This document shows, piece by piece, positions 18,096 through 25,927 of a stretch of 64,000 nt of DNA. Made by a program: the position numbers and the translations under genes. The stretch's first letter is position 1. Every line of letters begins with the position of its first letter. The notes beneath the pieces are model-generated. The model was not told where the DNA came from and did no database searches. It saw only the letters and a program-made list of their open reading frames with translations. This DNA comes from Acidiphilium sp. C61 (GTDB lineage Bacteria > Pseudomonadota > Alphaproteobacteria > Acetobacterales > Acetobacteraceae), in the NCBI RefSeq assembly GCF_902712915.1, contig NZ_CACTIA010000005.1, positions 1,884,001 through 1,948,000 of the forward strand, in the 5' to 3' direction.

Positions 18096-18821
18096 TTAAC
18101 GCTGTGTTCGCCGGCGCGCCGCGTCCATGATCGCGCGCATCCGCCTGATCGCCTCGGCGAGGCCGACGAACACCGCCTCGCCGACGATGAAGTGGCCGAT
18201 ATTCAGCTCCCGCACCTCCGGCAGTGCCGCGACCGGCCCGGCATTGTCATAGTTCAGCCCGTGTCCGGCATGCACTTCCAGCCCGAGCGCCGCCGCCCGC
18301 GCCGCCGCGGCGCGCAGCCGGTCCAACTCGCCCGGCCGTCCCTCGGCATAGGCGCCGGTATGCAGCTCGACGACCGGCGCGCCGAGCCGGGCTGCGGCTT
18401 CCAGCTGCACCGGATCGGGATCGACGAAGAGCGAGACGCGGATGCCCGCCTCGCGCAAGGCGACGATGCGCGGCGCCAGCGAGGCGGCCATCCCCGCCAC
18501 GTCGAGCCCACCTTCGGTCGTCACTTCCTGGCGCCGTTCCGGCACCAGGCAGCTCGCATGCGGCTTCAGCTCGCAGGCGATCCCGACCATCTCCTCGGTT
18601 GCCGCCATTTCCATGTTGAGCGGCACCGAAAGCGCCCGCACGGCGCGCAGATCGGCATCGCGGATATGCCGCCGGTCCTCGCGCAGATGCAGCGTGATGC
18701 CGTCCGCCCCCGCCTCGATCGCGAGGCGCGCGGCGCGGAGCGGATCGGGTGTGGCGATGCCGCGGGCGTTCCGCAGCGTCGCGACATGGTCGAGATTGAC
18801 GCCGAGCCGCAGCGCGCTCAT
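18096..18821 (-). CDS. pdxJ: Pyridoxine 5'-phosphate synthase PdxJ
   Basis: Closes the pyridine ring of vitamin B6 from deoxyxylulose 5-phosphate and the amino-ketone made by PdxA. The 241-residue TIM barrel has the signature starts [16 protein letters not shown] and [14 protein letters not shown], the phosphate-binding block GHGLNYDN, and family-typical length. Its ATG overlaps the pdxA stop (ATGA), placing the two consecutive pathway steps in one translationally coupled pair. Confidence 0.96.
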   Translation of the reverse strand: MSALRLGVNLDHVATLRNARGIATPDPLRAARLAIEAGADGITLHLREDRRHIRDADLRAVRALSVPLNMEMAATEEMVGIACELKPHASCLVPERRQEVTTEGGLDVAGMAASLAPRIVALREAGIRVSLFVDPDPVQLEAAARLGAPVVELHTGAYAEGRPGELDRLRAAAARAAALGLEVHAGHGLNYDNAGPVAALPEVRELNIGHFIVGEAVFVGLAEAIRRMRAIMDAARRRTQR

Positions 18822-19795
18822 CGACGCCCCGCCATGTCGCCGGCCAGACGCAGCGCCGCGACCAGGCTTTCCGCCCGCGCTTTTCCCGTCCCCGCGATGT
18901 CGAAGGCGGTGCCGTGGTCGGGCGAGGTGCGGATGATGGGCAGGCCGAGGGTGACGTTCACGCCGTTCTCCATGTCGATCGTCTTGAGCGGGATCAAGGC
19001 CTGGTCATGATACATGCAAAGCGCTGCGTCGTAACCCGCCCGCGCCGCCGGGGTGAACATCGTGTCCGGCGGCAGCGGCCCGAATGCGTCGATGCCCGCC
19101 TGGCGCAGTGCGGCGATGGCCGGCGCGATGATGGTCCGCTCCTCATCGCCCATCGCCCCCGCCTCGCCGGCATGCGGGTTGAGCCCGGCCACCGCGATGC
19201 GCGGCGCCGCCACCCCGAAATCCCGCGCCAGCGCCGGCGCCAGCGTCCGCCCCGCAGCCACGATGGCGCCGGTCTCCAGCGTCTCGATCGCCCGTCGCAG
19301 CGCCACATGCACCGTCACCGGCACCACGCGCAGGCCGGGGCAGGCCAGCATCATCACCGGTGCCGCGACACCGGTCAGCGCGCCGAGGAACTCGGTATGG
19401 CCGGGATGCGGAAAGCCCGCCTGATACAGAACCGACTTGGCGATCGGGCAGGTCACCACCGCCGCCGCCTCGCCCGCCAGTGCGAGCCGCGTCGCGGTCT
19501 CGATCGCCCCGGTCACCGCGGCGGCGTTGCGCGGATCGGGCCGCCCGGGGATCGCCGGCACCGCGAGCTTGACGTCCAGCACCGGCAGCGCCGTGCCGAA
19601 CCGGGACGCGGCCTCGCCGATCCGCCCGATCCGCGCCACCGGCACGCCGAAGCCAGCGGCCCAGTCGGCATCGCCGATGAGCGCGAACGGAGGTAGCGTT
19701 GCCCGCGCGTCCCGCCAGGCGGCGGCGGCGATCTCACCGCCGATCCCGGCCGGATCGCCCATGGTCAGTGCGATCGGGGCGTCGGTATTGGCCAC
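18818..19795 (-). CDS. pdxA: 4-hydroxythreonine-4-phosphate dehydrogenase PdxA
   Basis: Oxidises 4-phospho-hydroxythreonine with NAD to the amino-ketone used by PdxJ. The 325-residue protein has the family start [11 protein letters not shown] and the three metal-ligand histidines in [18 protein letters not shown] and MYHDQALIP. In gamma-proteobacteria pdxA lies between surA and rsmA; here it sits at the head of the same cluster next to pdxJ. Only four bases separate it from the flavin-reductase-like gene upstream. Confidence 0.96.
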   Translation of the reverse strand: MANTDAPIALTMGDPAGIGGEIAAAAWRDARATLPPFALIGDADWAAGFGVPVARIGRIGEAASRFGTALPVLDVKLAVPAIPGRPDPRNAAAVTGAIETATRLALAGEAAAVVTCPIAKSVLYQAGFPHPGHTEFLGALTGVAAPVMMLACPGLRVVPVTVHVALRRAIETLETGAIVAAGRTLAPALARDFGVAAPRIAVAGLNPHAGEAGAMGDEERTIIAPAIAALRQAGIDAFGPLPPDTMFTPAARAGYDAALCMYHDQALIPLKTIDMENGVNVTLGLPIIRTSPDHGTAFDIAGTGKARAESLVAALRLAGDMAGRR

Positions 19796-19799
19796 AGGC

Positions 19800-20429
19800 T
19801 CAGCCGGTCGGCCAGTCCCCGACCGCGATCCGCGGCATGTCGAACCGCTCCGTGGTCCGGGAATACCAGCCGCCGCCGTGCAGCCGGCCGATCAGGTCGA
19901 GCTTCGGCGTGTCGATATGGCAGCGCTCCGGGTTCAGCACCGCATCGTCGCGCACATGCATCGCCTGCACCTGCCCGATCACCATCGCGCGGTCGGGTCC
20001 GAACTCGATCATCGAATGCAGCGTGCATTCCATCGCCACCGGGCTTTCGGCGATGCGCGGGGGGCGGATCTTTTCCGAGGGCAGGGTGGTCAGCCGCGCC
20101 TCGGCCAGCTCGTCCACCTCGGGGCCGAACTCGATCGCGGTCACGTTCATCGCCTCGGCATTCTCGTGTGCCACGAGATTGACCACGAACTCCCCGGTCA
20201 GCCGGATGTTTTCGCCGGTATCCTTGGAATCGCCCGGCCGCCGCGCGCCGATGCCGAGGCAGAGGATCGGCGGTCCGGCACCGAATACGTTGAAGAATGA
20301 AAAGGGCGCGGCGTTCAGCCGGCCCTCGGTGCTCAGCGTTACCACCCAGGCGATGGGCCGGGGCACCACGGTCGAGGCCAGCAGCTTGTACTGGTTCTCG
20401 GGTGTCAGCTTGGTCAGATCGAACAGCAT
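19800..20429 (-). CDS. Flavin-reductase-like FMN-binding protein (split barrel)
   Basis: A 209-residue protein of the flavin reductase-like domain family (DIM6/NTAB type). It shows [20 protein letters not shown] at the start and [10 protein letters not shown], the two blocks that form the FMN site, and [17 protein letters not shown] sequence in the centre. It probably binds FMN, but substrate is unknown; family members reduce flavins or act as partner oxidoreductases. Placement four bases before pdxA suggests co-transcription with B6 synthesis, and the fold resembles PdxH, so a link to B6 is possible but unproven. The ATG at 20429 is preferred; an ATG at 20465 would add 12 residues. Confidence 0.75.
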   Translation of the reverse strand: MLFDLTKLTPENQYKLLASTVVPRPIAWVVTLSTEGRLNAAPFSFFNVFGAGPPILCLGIGARRPGDSKDTGENIRLTGEFVVNLVAHENAEAMNVTAIEFGPEVDELAEARLTTLPSEKIRPPRIAESPVAMECTLHSMIEFGPDRAMVIGQVQAMHVRDDAVLNPERCHIDTPKLDLIGRLHGGGWYSRTTERFDMPRIAVGDWPTG

Positions 20430-20488
20430 GGCCCGATCATCGCCGCTTCCGCCGTCCCTGTCCATGCGCGAAGCTGGCAGCCCGCATG

Positions 20489-20516
20489 AAAAAACCCCGC
20501 GCCTTGCGGCGCGGGG
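20489..20516 (-). terminator. Intrinsic terminator of the hsp20 gene
   Basis: On the minus strand CCCCGCGCC, loop GCAA, GGCGCGGGG forms a perfect 9-bp stem followed directly by six T. It lies about 20 bases after the hsp20 stop, a textbook rho-independent terminator. Confidence 0.9.
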
Positions 20517-20535
20517 CGTTCGGGGAACGGCCGGG

Positions 20536-20997
20536 TCAGGCGGCCGCCTTCTCCTGTTCGATCACGTGTGTCGCCGCCGGAGCACCGGTGCCGATGGCGA
20601 TCTTGCGGGGCTTCAGCGCCTCGGGAATCACACGCTTCAGCGCCACGTGCAGCAGCCCGTTCTCCAGCGCCGCGCCATCGACCACCATGTGATCGGCCAG
20701 CACGAAGCGCCGCTCGAACGCGCGCGAGGCGATGCCGCGATAGAGCATCTCGCCCCGGCCGGCCCCTTCGGCGATACGTCCGGTGATGATGAGGGTATTG
20801 TCCTTCACCGTCATGTCGATGTCCTCCGCGCGAAAACCGGCCACCGCCATGGTCAGGCGGTAGTCTTCGGCGCCGAGTTTTTCGATGTTGTAAGGCGGGT
20901 AGGCGGTCGCGTTGCCATCAGGCACGCTGTCGAGCAGCTGCTGCAGCCGGTCGAAGCCGATGGCGGTGCGGAAAAGTGGCGAAAAATCGAGCGTCAT
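20536..20997 (-). CDS. Small heat-shock protein Hsp20 (IbpA type)
   Basis: Alpha-crystallin-type holdase of 153 residues that keeps unfolding proteins soluble for DnaK. The crystallin domain covers about 35-130, with the blocks YNIEKLGAEDYRLTMAVAGF and DIDMTVKDNTLIITGR typical of the proteobacterial class A group. A strong ribosome site (GAGGAGG) precedes the ATG but is apparently masked by a ROSE-like RNA hairpin. A sigma32-like promoter lies about 100 bases upstream and a perfect terminator follows, so this is a stand-alone heat-shock gene regulated at two levels. Confidence 0.93.
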   Translation of the reverse strand: MTLDFSPLFRTAIGFDRLQQLLDSVPDGNATAYPPYNIEKLGAEDYRLTMAVAGFRAEDIDMTVKDNTLIITGRIAEGAGRGEMLYRGIASRAFERRFVLADHMVVDGAALENGLLHVALKRVIPEALKPRKIAIGTGAPAATHVIEQEKAAA

Positions 20998-21090
20998 GAG
21001 TAACCTCCTCGGTCAAGCAAGGTTCAATGAACCGGGCTGTCCAACGGACCAGCCCGCAATGCCGGAAGAACCCCGAAGGCTTTCTTCCTG
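20998..21090 (-). promoter_or_regulatory. ROSE-like RNA thermometer in the hsp20 leader
   Basis: In the minus-strand leader, TTGCT (21020-21016) can fold back over a six-base loop onto the Shine-Dalgarno AGGAGG (21009-21004). The pairs are U-G, U-A, G-G, C-G, U-A, the mismatched anti-SD helix diagnostic of ROSE elements. A second hairpin (arms near 21034-21042 and 21046-21055, with one bulge) lies upstream, as expected. Heat should melt the weak helix and free the ribosome site. Known ROSE elements control small heat-shock genes in alpha- and gamma-proteobacteria. Confidence 0.8.
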
Positions 21091-21097
21091 TCCGAGG

Positions 21098-21126
21098 ATA
21101 AGGGAATTCGCCGCCGCGGCTTCAAG
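21098..21126 (-). promoter_or_regulatory. Sigma32 (RpoH)-type promoter for hsp20
   Basis: The minus strand reads CTTGAA (21126-21121), a 16-bp spacer, then CCCTTAT (21104-21098), close to the RpoH consensus CTTGAAA/CCCCATNT. A start near 21091 would give a 93-base leader holding the ROSE-like element. Confidence 0.65.
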
Positions 21127-21138
21127 ACCCGCGCACGC

Positions 21139-21172
21139 AAAAACGCGCCCGGCCATATGGCAAGGCGCGTTT
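21139..21172 (-). terminator. Terminator after rpmE
   Basis: On the minus strand AAACGCGCC and GGCGCGTTT pair around a loop that itself holds GCCATATGGC, followed by a T-run (GTTTTTG). It lies about 55 bases after the rpmE stop and just before the hsp20 promoter. Confidence 0.7.
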
Positions 21173-21211
21173 CCCGGTCTTGCGTTTCCCGGTCTCGCGT
21201 TTCGCTGTCTG
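21167..21211. repeat. Three tandem 15-bp repeats
   Basis: Units GCGTTTCCCGGTCTT (21167-21181), GCGTTTCCCGGTCTC (21182-21196) and GCGTTTCGCTGTCTG (21197-21211) follow each other without gaps between the rpmE stop and its terminator. The first two differ at one base. Confidence 0.85.
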
Positions 21212-21225
21212 GCGCGGCGGGCGGC

Positions 21226-21453
21226 TTACTTCGTGCGCGCGCCGATCCCGGCGAAGCGCTTGTTGAACTTCGCCACCTGGCCCCCGGTGTCGAGCACGCG
21301 CTGCTGCCCGGTCCAGGCCGGGTGGGATTTCGGGTCGATATCGAGCCGCAGCGTGTCGCCGGGCTTGCCGTAGCACGAGCGGGTCTTGTACTCGGTGCCA
21401 TCGGTCATGATGATGTTGATCTCGTGATAATCCGGATGGATATCGGCTTTCAT
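21226..21453 (-). CDS. rpmE: 50S ribosomal protein L31
   Basis: A 75-residue L31 with the standard opening [12 protein letters not shown], the central [20 protein letters not shown], and a basic tail. It lacks the zinc-binding cysteine quartet of the C+ form (only one Cys), so it is the zinc-independent alphaproteobacterial type. GGAG lies before the ATG. It is a single-gene unit with its own terminator. Confidence 0.96.
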   Translation of the reverse strand: MKADIHPDYHEINIIMTDGTEYKTRSCYGKPGDTLRLDIDPKSHPAWTGQQRVLDTGGQVAKFNKRFAGIGARTK

Positions 21454-21565
21454 CGCAACTCTCCTGATACTGGCCGATGCCGACCGGCCGCGTGACGGGC
21501 CCGCTTAGCGGTTTGCGCCGCCGGTGGCAAGTTCAACCTGTATCTTCCAAAGGAGGCCGCACCCC

Positions 21566-22195
21566 ATGACCGAACCGACCCGCGAACAGAAATGGGAATC
21601 CCGCTACGCCGCCGCCGACGGCTACATCTTCGGCACCGCTCCGAACGCCTTTCTCGCCGCCAATGCCGGGCTGATCGAGCCGGGGGCAAAAGTGCTTTCG
21701 GTGGCCGACGGCGAAGGCCGCAACAGCGTCTTCCTCGCCGGCAACGGCGCGGATGTGCATGCGGTCGAGGTTTCGCCCACCGCCATCGCCCGCGCGCGCG
21801 AGCTTGCCGCCCGCCGCGGCGTCCATGTCGCCTTCGAGCAGGCCGATCTGCTGCGCTGGGACTGGCCGCGAGGCGCCTATGACGCGGTGGTGGCGATTTT
21901 CGTGCAGTTCGTGACGCCGGAAGAACGCCCGGCATTTTTCGGGCATCTGGTCCGCGCGCTGCGCCCCGGCGGCCTGCTGCTGCTCGCGGGCTACCGGCCC
22001 GAACAGGTCGCCAACCGCACTGGCGGCCCCTCCGATCCAGCGCATTGCTATACCGAAGCGATGCTCCGCGCCGCCTTCGCCGGCCTCGAGATCGAGCGGC
22101 TCGACAGCTACGATGCGGTGCTCGACGAAGGGCCCGGCCATTCCGGCCCCTCCGCGCTGATCGATCTCGTGGCCCGGGTCAGGACGGCGGCGTGA
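21566..22195 (+). CDS. Class I SAM-dependent methyltransferase (TehB-like)
   Basis: A 209-residue cytoplasmic methyltransferase. The opening WESRYAAADGYIFGTAPNAFL is typical of the TehB/thiopurine-like group. The SAM-binding loop is VLSVADGEGRNSVFLA near residue 45 (GEGRN in place of GxGxG, common in this group), followed by acidic VEVSPTAI and the post-motif FEQADLLRWDW. The start at 21566 is set by AAAGGAGG nine bases upstream. Substrate unknown. The last 17 bases overlap the 3' end of the convergent glycosylase gene. Confidence 0.8.
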   Translation: MTEPTREQKWESRYAAADGYIFGTAPNAFLAANAGLIEPGAKVLSVADGEGRNSVFLAGNGADVHAVEVSPTAIARARELAARRGVHVAFEQADLLRWDWPRGAYDAVVAIFVQFVTPEERPAFFGHLVRALRPGGLLLLAGYRPEQVANRTGGPSDPAHCYTEAMLRAAFAGLEIERLDSYDAVLDEGPGHSGPSALIDLVARVRTAA

Positions 22196-22808
22196 TCTTC
22201 TTCGCCCGGTCGGCGGCCCGCCAGAGATACCAGGCCGCCGTGCTGCGATACGGCGCATAGGCCTCGCCGATCGCGGCGAAGGCGCGGGGTTTCGGCTGTG
22301 CCTCCAGCCCGTGGATCAGCCGATAGCCCTCGCGCACGCCGAAATCGTCCACCGGAAACACGTCCGGCCGGCCGAGCGTGAAGATCAGCAGCATCTCCAC
22401 CGTCCAGCGGCCGATTCCGCGCAGGGCGCAGAGCCGCTCGATCAGCGCCGCATCGCTCATCCGCGCCGCGGCCCGCCTGGTCGGCACCGTGCCATCCAGC
22501 GTCCGCCGCGCGATGTCGCGCAGCGCCGCCGCCTTTGCGGCCGAGAACCCGCAGCCCCGCAGCGCCTCGTCCGACAGCGAGAGCAGATGCCCCGGCGCCG
22601 GCACCGGCGCCTCGGTCAGCGCGCGCAGCCGCCCCAGCATCGCCTCGGCGGCGCGGGCGTGGAGCTGCTGGTGCGCCACCGCCGAGATCAGCGCCTCATA
22701 GGGTTCGCGCGCCCGCTCCGGCTTCAGCGTGCAGCGCCCGACCTCGCGGATCAGCGCGCCGAGCACCGGATCGGCGTCGGCAAGATGGGCGCGGGCGAGG
22801 CGGCTCAT
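22179..22808 (-). CDS. DNA-3-methyladenine glycosylase II (AlkA/HhH-GPD)
   Basis: Removes alkylated purines from DNA at the start of base-excision repair. The 209-residue protein is a minimal HhH-GPD enzyme: helix-hairpin-helix LRGIGRWTVEML at 129-140 and catalytic Asp-155 in FPVDDFGVREG. It lacks the extra N-terminal domain of E. coli AlkA and has no Fe-S cysteines, so an endonuclease III-type enzyme is excluded. It overlaps the convergent methyltransferase gene by 17 bases at the 3' end. Confidence 0.88.
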   Translation of the reverse strand: MSRLARAHLADADPVLGALIREVGRCTLKPERAREPYEALISAVAHQQLHARAAEAMLGRLRALTEAPVPAPGHLLSLSDEALRGCGFSAAKAAALRDIARRTLDGTVPTRRAAARMSDAALIERLCALRGIGRWTVEMLLIFTLGRPDVFPVDDFGVREGYRLIHGLEAQPKPRAFAAIGEAYAPYRSTAAWYLWRAADRAKKITPPS

Positions 22809-22818
22809 CCGGGTTGTG

Positions 22819-23409
22819 TCATCGGCGAGCCATGCCTGCCATCCGCGCCAGGCGCCACCGCCAGGCGGAAAGCCGCCGCGCCAGGCGGCGGTTGCCCGTC
22901 CGCGCCAGCGCGCCGCGCAGCGCGCGCCGCAGCCGCAGCCGCACCGGCTCGGTCCGCATCAGCACCCAGGCCTTCGCCGCCAGCACCGCGTGATGGGCCC
23001 GCGCGAACCACTGCACCGAAAGCAGGCTCTGCTCGCACGCCTGATAGATCCAGATTGCCAGTAGCAGCGCGAATCCCTTGATGAACACGGCAACAGCCGT
23101 CGCCGCCAGCCAGTTGCCCTTTACCAGCAGCACCGTGGCCCAGAACCCGCTCAGATGATCGATCGCCTCCGGGATCAGGAACAGGAACAGCACCACCAGC
23201 GGCGGCAATGACTGCAGCGCCCGCCGCAGCCGGGCGATCGGCGGCGCCCGCGAGATCAGGTCGAGCAGCGCCTTCGTGCCGTCCCACACCACCCGTTCGA
23301 GAAACTCGACCAGCAATGCGAGCGGCAGCAGCAGCACGTCCTCGACCATCCGCAGCCGCCGCCGGCGGCGCGCGGTCCGGGCAGTCCTGTCATCGATCCG
23401 GCTGACCAT
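22819..23409 (-). CDS. Conserved membrane protein of unknown function
   Basis: A 196-residue protein not recognised as a named family. A basic start (ARRRRRLRMVED) precedes a hydrophobic stretch at about 21-40, followed by two strong membrane helices at about 68-90 and 100-120. The C-terminal third is very basic (many Arg) and probably cytoplasmic. It lies ten bases before the glycosylase gene on the same strand, so co-transcription is likely; no functional link is apparent. The coding frame shows normal GC3 bias and is probably real. Confidence 0.6.
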   Translation of the reverse strand: MVSRIDDRTARTARRRRRLRMVEDVLLLPLALLVEFLERVVWDGTKALLDLISRAPPIARLRRALQSLPPLVVLFLFLIPEAIDHLSGFWATVLLVKGNWLAATAVAVFIKGFALLLAIWIYQACEQSLLSVQWFARAHHAVLAAKAWVLMRTEPVRLRLRRALRGALARTGNRRLARRLSAWRWRLARMAGMARR

Positions 23410-23450
23410 GGTTCGATCCTACCACAATCGGCCTGGCACCCGATAGCGCA

Positions 23451-25355
23451 TCATGAAGCCCCCTCCTGCCGGTTCCGGTTTTGCTCCGGCGCCCGGCGCT
23501 GCGGCGCGGCGGGCGAGGGCGGGCGCGATTGCGGCTGCGGGCGTGCTTGCGGGCGTGCTTGTGGGCGCTGCGGCTGGAACCGGTTTTGGTCCGGCATCCG
23601 GCGCTGCGGTGCTGCGGGCGGGCGCGGCTGCATCTGCATCTGCATCTGCATCTGCATCTGCATCTGCGGGTGCGTTTGGGGGCGCGTCGGGGGGCGCGTC
23701 TGGGGGTGCTGCGGCTGGAACCGGTTTTGCTCTGGCGCCCGGCGTTGCGGCGCGATGGGGGCGGGCAGGCGTGGCGGCATCTGTGGGCGCTGTGTCTGGA
23801 ACCGGTTTTGCTCCGGCGCGCGCGGCGCTGTCCTGTAGGTCGGCACGGCGACGCCCGGCACCGGCAACGCCCGGCGCGGCGCGGCCGGCACGCCCGGTGC
23901 CGCGGGCACACCCGGCCGTCCCGGTGTCGGTGCCATCGCGGGCCGCGCGGGCTGCGCGGGGGAAGGTGCCGGCCGCGCCGGCTCCAGCGGCATCCGCAGG
24001 AACCCGCCATAGGCCGGCGCCGTCCGGCCCGGCAGCATCGGCCGCGCTGCCGCGAGCGCCTGTTCCGGCGCCGGATGTCCGAACCGCCCCACCGCGTCGC
24101 CCCGCCGCAGCGCCTCGGGTCCGATCAGCGTCGCCGCCATCCGGTTCGCCAGCCGCGCCGGATGATGCTCCGCCGCGAAACCCGGCGCGCCTGGGTCGCG
24201 ATAGCGCGCCGGGTCCCGCACGTCGAACCGGTTCAGCCGCTCCACATAGGCGGGCGGGCAGCTGTACCACGGCAGAAAATTCTCGCCCGGCGCCAGCGGC
24301 ACCCAGCCGACTGCCCCGCCATTCAGCCCCACCCCCACCGAAATCCCCGGCGCCACGTTGAAAAAGGCGACCAGCGCCGGCGCATAGACCGGCAGGGCGT
24401 GCGGCGGCACCGGCACCGGCGCGGGCAGCCAGCCCCACCGCCCGTGCCTGTGCAGCCAGCGGCCGTAATGGAACGGCGCAAAGCCCCAGGGCGCATCGTC
24501 GATCCAGGTCCACCCCCAGGGCGGCACATAGGCCCAGTGCCCGTGCCGGTAGGGCGCCCAGCCGGGCCCGACCCGCGGATACCAGATCGCGCCGTAATCC
24601 GGCACTTCACCCCAACTGCCGTAAGCGGCGAGCAGAGCCGCCCCGGTCATGCTGGTCACCACCGGCGGCGCGCCGGGCGGGGCGGGTAGGGCGGTTTCCG
24701 CCAGCATCCGCTCGATGAACGGGTCGGTCTCGAGCGGTCCGCGCGTCGCCCGCATTGGGGTCGCGCCGGCAAGGCGCGCCGTCTCATCCGCGCCGGCAAG
24801 GCGCGCCGTCTCGCCCGCGCCGAGCCGGAGCGACCCGCCATTGCCCGTCACCACCGCCGCGCCGTCGATCACGCCGATCCGCGTCGGCGTCGTCGCGTCC
24901 CCGGCGCTGATCGCGTAGCGCCCGTCCTGGCCAATCGTCACCACCCCGCGCGGCGTGCGGATCTGCCAGGTCTCGCCCGGCGCCAGGTAGCGCAGATCGA
25001 GAAACGCCTCGCCGCGCGGCACATCCAGCGTCGCGCTGTCCTCGCCGAGTGCTGCGATCCCGAGTTCGGTGCCGCCACCAAGGGTGATCCGGCTCCAGCC
25101 GAAGGTCAGCGCCGCCTCCGCACCGGGCTGCGCATAGAGCGTATCGCCGCCGATCAGAGGGTAGTTCAGCGTCGCCGGGCTCCAGTCGCCGCCGTCCCGG
25201 GCGAACGACACCGCCCCTTCGATCCGCGCGATCTGGCCGACGCGGGCAGGTGGCGCGCCATTCGTCTGGGCCTGGGCCTGGGCCGTCGCCCCGGCGAGCA
25301 GGGTGGCGAGCAGCCATGCAAAATGAAAGAACGTCGCGAACTGCCTGCGCATCAT
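23451..25355 (-). CDS. FecR-domain, DUF6600-type exported protein with a repetitive Pro/Gln/Arg tail
   Basis: A 634-residue exported protein. The signal peptide ends near residue 30 (AQAQT). A FecR-like beta domain follows to about 190 (GQIARIEGAVSFARDGGDW, TPRGVVTIGQDGRYAIS). Residues about 210-400 are rich in Trp, Tyr and Pro (WYPRVGPGWAPYRHGHWAYV), typical of the DUF6600 group. The last 150 residues are low-complexity, with four copies of a PEQNRFQ-type repeat and a Gln-Met alternation coded by a hexanucleotide repeat. It is probably periplasmic or envelope-bound; the role is unknown, and the FecR label does not imply iron signalling because no sigma factor or receptor is nearby. The start is set by AGGAGAGC before ATG 25355. 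Confidence 0.8.
   Translation of the reverse strand: MMRRQFATFFHFAWLLATLLAGATAQAQAQTNGAPPARVGQIARIEGAVSFARDGGDWSPATLNYPLIGGDTLYAQPGAEAALTFGWSRITLGGGTELGIAALGEDSATLDVPRGEAFLDLRYLAPGETWQIRTPRGVVTIGQDGRYAISAGDATTPTRIGVIDGAAVVTGNGGSLRLGAGETARLAGADETARLAGATPMRATRGPLETDPFIERMLAETALPAPPGAPPVVTSMTGAALLAAYGSWGEVPDYGAIWYPRVGPGWAPYRHGHWAYVPPWGWTWIDDAPWGFAPFHYGRWLHRHGRWGWLPAPVPVPPHALPVYAPALVAFFNVAPGISVGVGLNGGAVGWVPLAPGENFLPWYSCPPAYVERLNRFDVRDPARYRDPGAPGFAAEHHPARLANRMAATLIGPEALRRGDAVGRFGHPAPEQALAAARPMLPGRTAPAYGGFLRMPLEPARPAPSPAQPARPAMAPTPGRPGVPAAPGVPAAPRRALPVPGVAVPTYRTAPRAPEQNRFQTQRPQMPPRLPAPIAPQRRAPEQNRFQPQHPQTRPPTRPQTHPQMQMQMQMQMQMQPRPPAAPQRRMPDQNRFQPQRPQARPQARPQPQSRPPSPAAPQRRAPEQNRNRQEGAS
23628..23667. 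repeat. In-frame hexanucleotide microsatellite, six copies of CTGCAT
   Basis: Six exact CTGCAT units at 23628-23663 plus a partial seventh code for the Gln-Met run in the tail of the FecR-like protein. Because the unit is six bases, slippage would change length by two residues without breaking the frame. Confidence 0.95.
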
Positions 25356-25525
25356 GCTCTCCTGAAGTCGCTTTTCTGTCGGTCGCACGCCTCTCCGGCG
25401 CAAGTCCGGCATGCTGGCGTCCGAAAAAAGGCGGCGCCGCATAAGGTTACAATTTTGGCATGAATTGGCCCCATCGCCGCCATACCGATCGGCACAATAT
25501 GCGAAAGACGATGCAGGACACGACG

Positions 25526-25750
25526 ATGAGACCGAATTTGCGCAGGATTCTGCTTGCGGCCGTGGCGGCCGGCGCGGCGCTCGCCCTTGGCGGATGCGTC
25601 TATTATCCGTCGAGTTACGGCGCCGGCTATGGCGGCGGATATTATACCTACCCCTATGCCCCGCCGCCGGTGGTTTATGGCGGCGTCACGATCGGCGGCG
25701 GCTGGTGGCACGGCGATGACGATGGCTGGCATCGCGGCTGGCATCACTGA
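25526..25750 (+). CDS. Small Gly/Tyr-rich lipoprotein
   Basis: A 74-residue precursor: charged start MRPNLRR, a hydrophobic helix and the lipobox LALGGC, giving acylation at the cysteine near residue 22. The mature part is rich in Gly, Tyr, Pro and Trp (GYGGGYYTYPYAPPPVVYGG), with a His/Asp end. It is thus an envelope lipoprotein of unknown role. ATG 25526 is favoured because AGGA precedes it and the signal peptide starts there; ATGs at 25499 and 25460 are alternatives. Confidence 0.65.
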   Translation: MRPNLRRILLAAVAAGAALALGGCVYYPSSYGAGYGGGYYTYPYAPPPVVYGGVTIGGGWWHGDDDGWHRGWHH

Positions 25751-25802
25751 CCGCCCTTGCCAAGCCGGCGGGGGCGCGCCTATATCCCGCGTTGAAGAAC
25801 AG

Positions 25803-25927
25803 CGCTCGTAGATGCGGCCCGATGGCCGCCGGCTCTGTTCACCGGCAGGCCGCGCCGTTGCGCCGCCACCGCCGGCAGGCGCGTTCCATACGGGGCGCGC
25901 ACCCTCTGGGCGGCTCGTCTACGAAGC
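25803..25927 (+). ncRNA. Candidate structured leader or small RNA upstream of rhlE
   Basis: The 235-base gap before the helicase gene holds a long-range dyad: CGCTCGTAGA (25803-25812) against TCTACGAAGC (25918-25927), with one bulge. Inside it are smaller stems such as GCGGCC-CGAT-GGCCGC at 25814-25829 and GCGCG/CGCGC near 25880-25900. A closing stem with internal hairpins suggests a folded RNA of about 125 bases. It matches no RNA family that I can identify with certainty. GC-rich DNA makes chance stems likely, so this is tentative. Confidence 0.35.

Noticed and set aside
23451..23850. CRISPR-like array in the repeated tail of the FecR-like gene
   Set aside because: The repeats are unequal, in frame and code for a Pro/Gln-rich protein tail; spacers are not unique sequences and no cas gene is near.
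25803..25927. 6S RNA or signal-recognition RNA upstream of rhlE
   Set aside because: The closing stem and position recall 6S RNA, but the length is too short, the central bubble is not evident, and the conserved SRP tetraloop region is missing. Kept only as an unnamed candidate.
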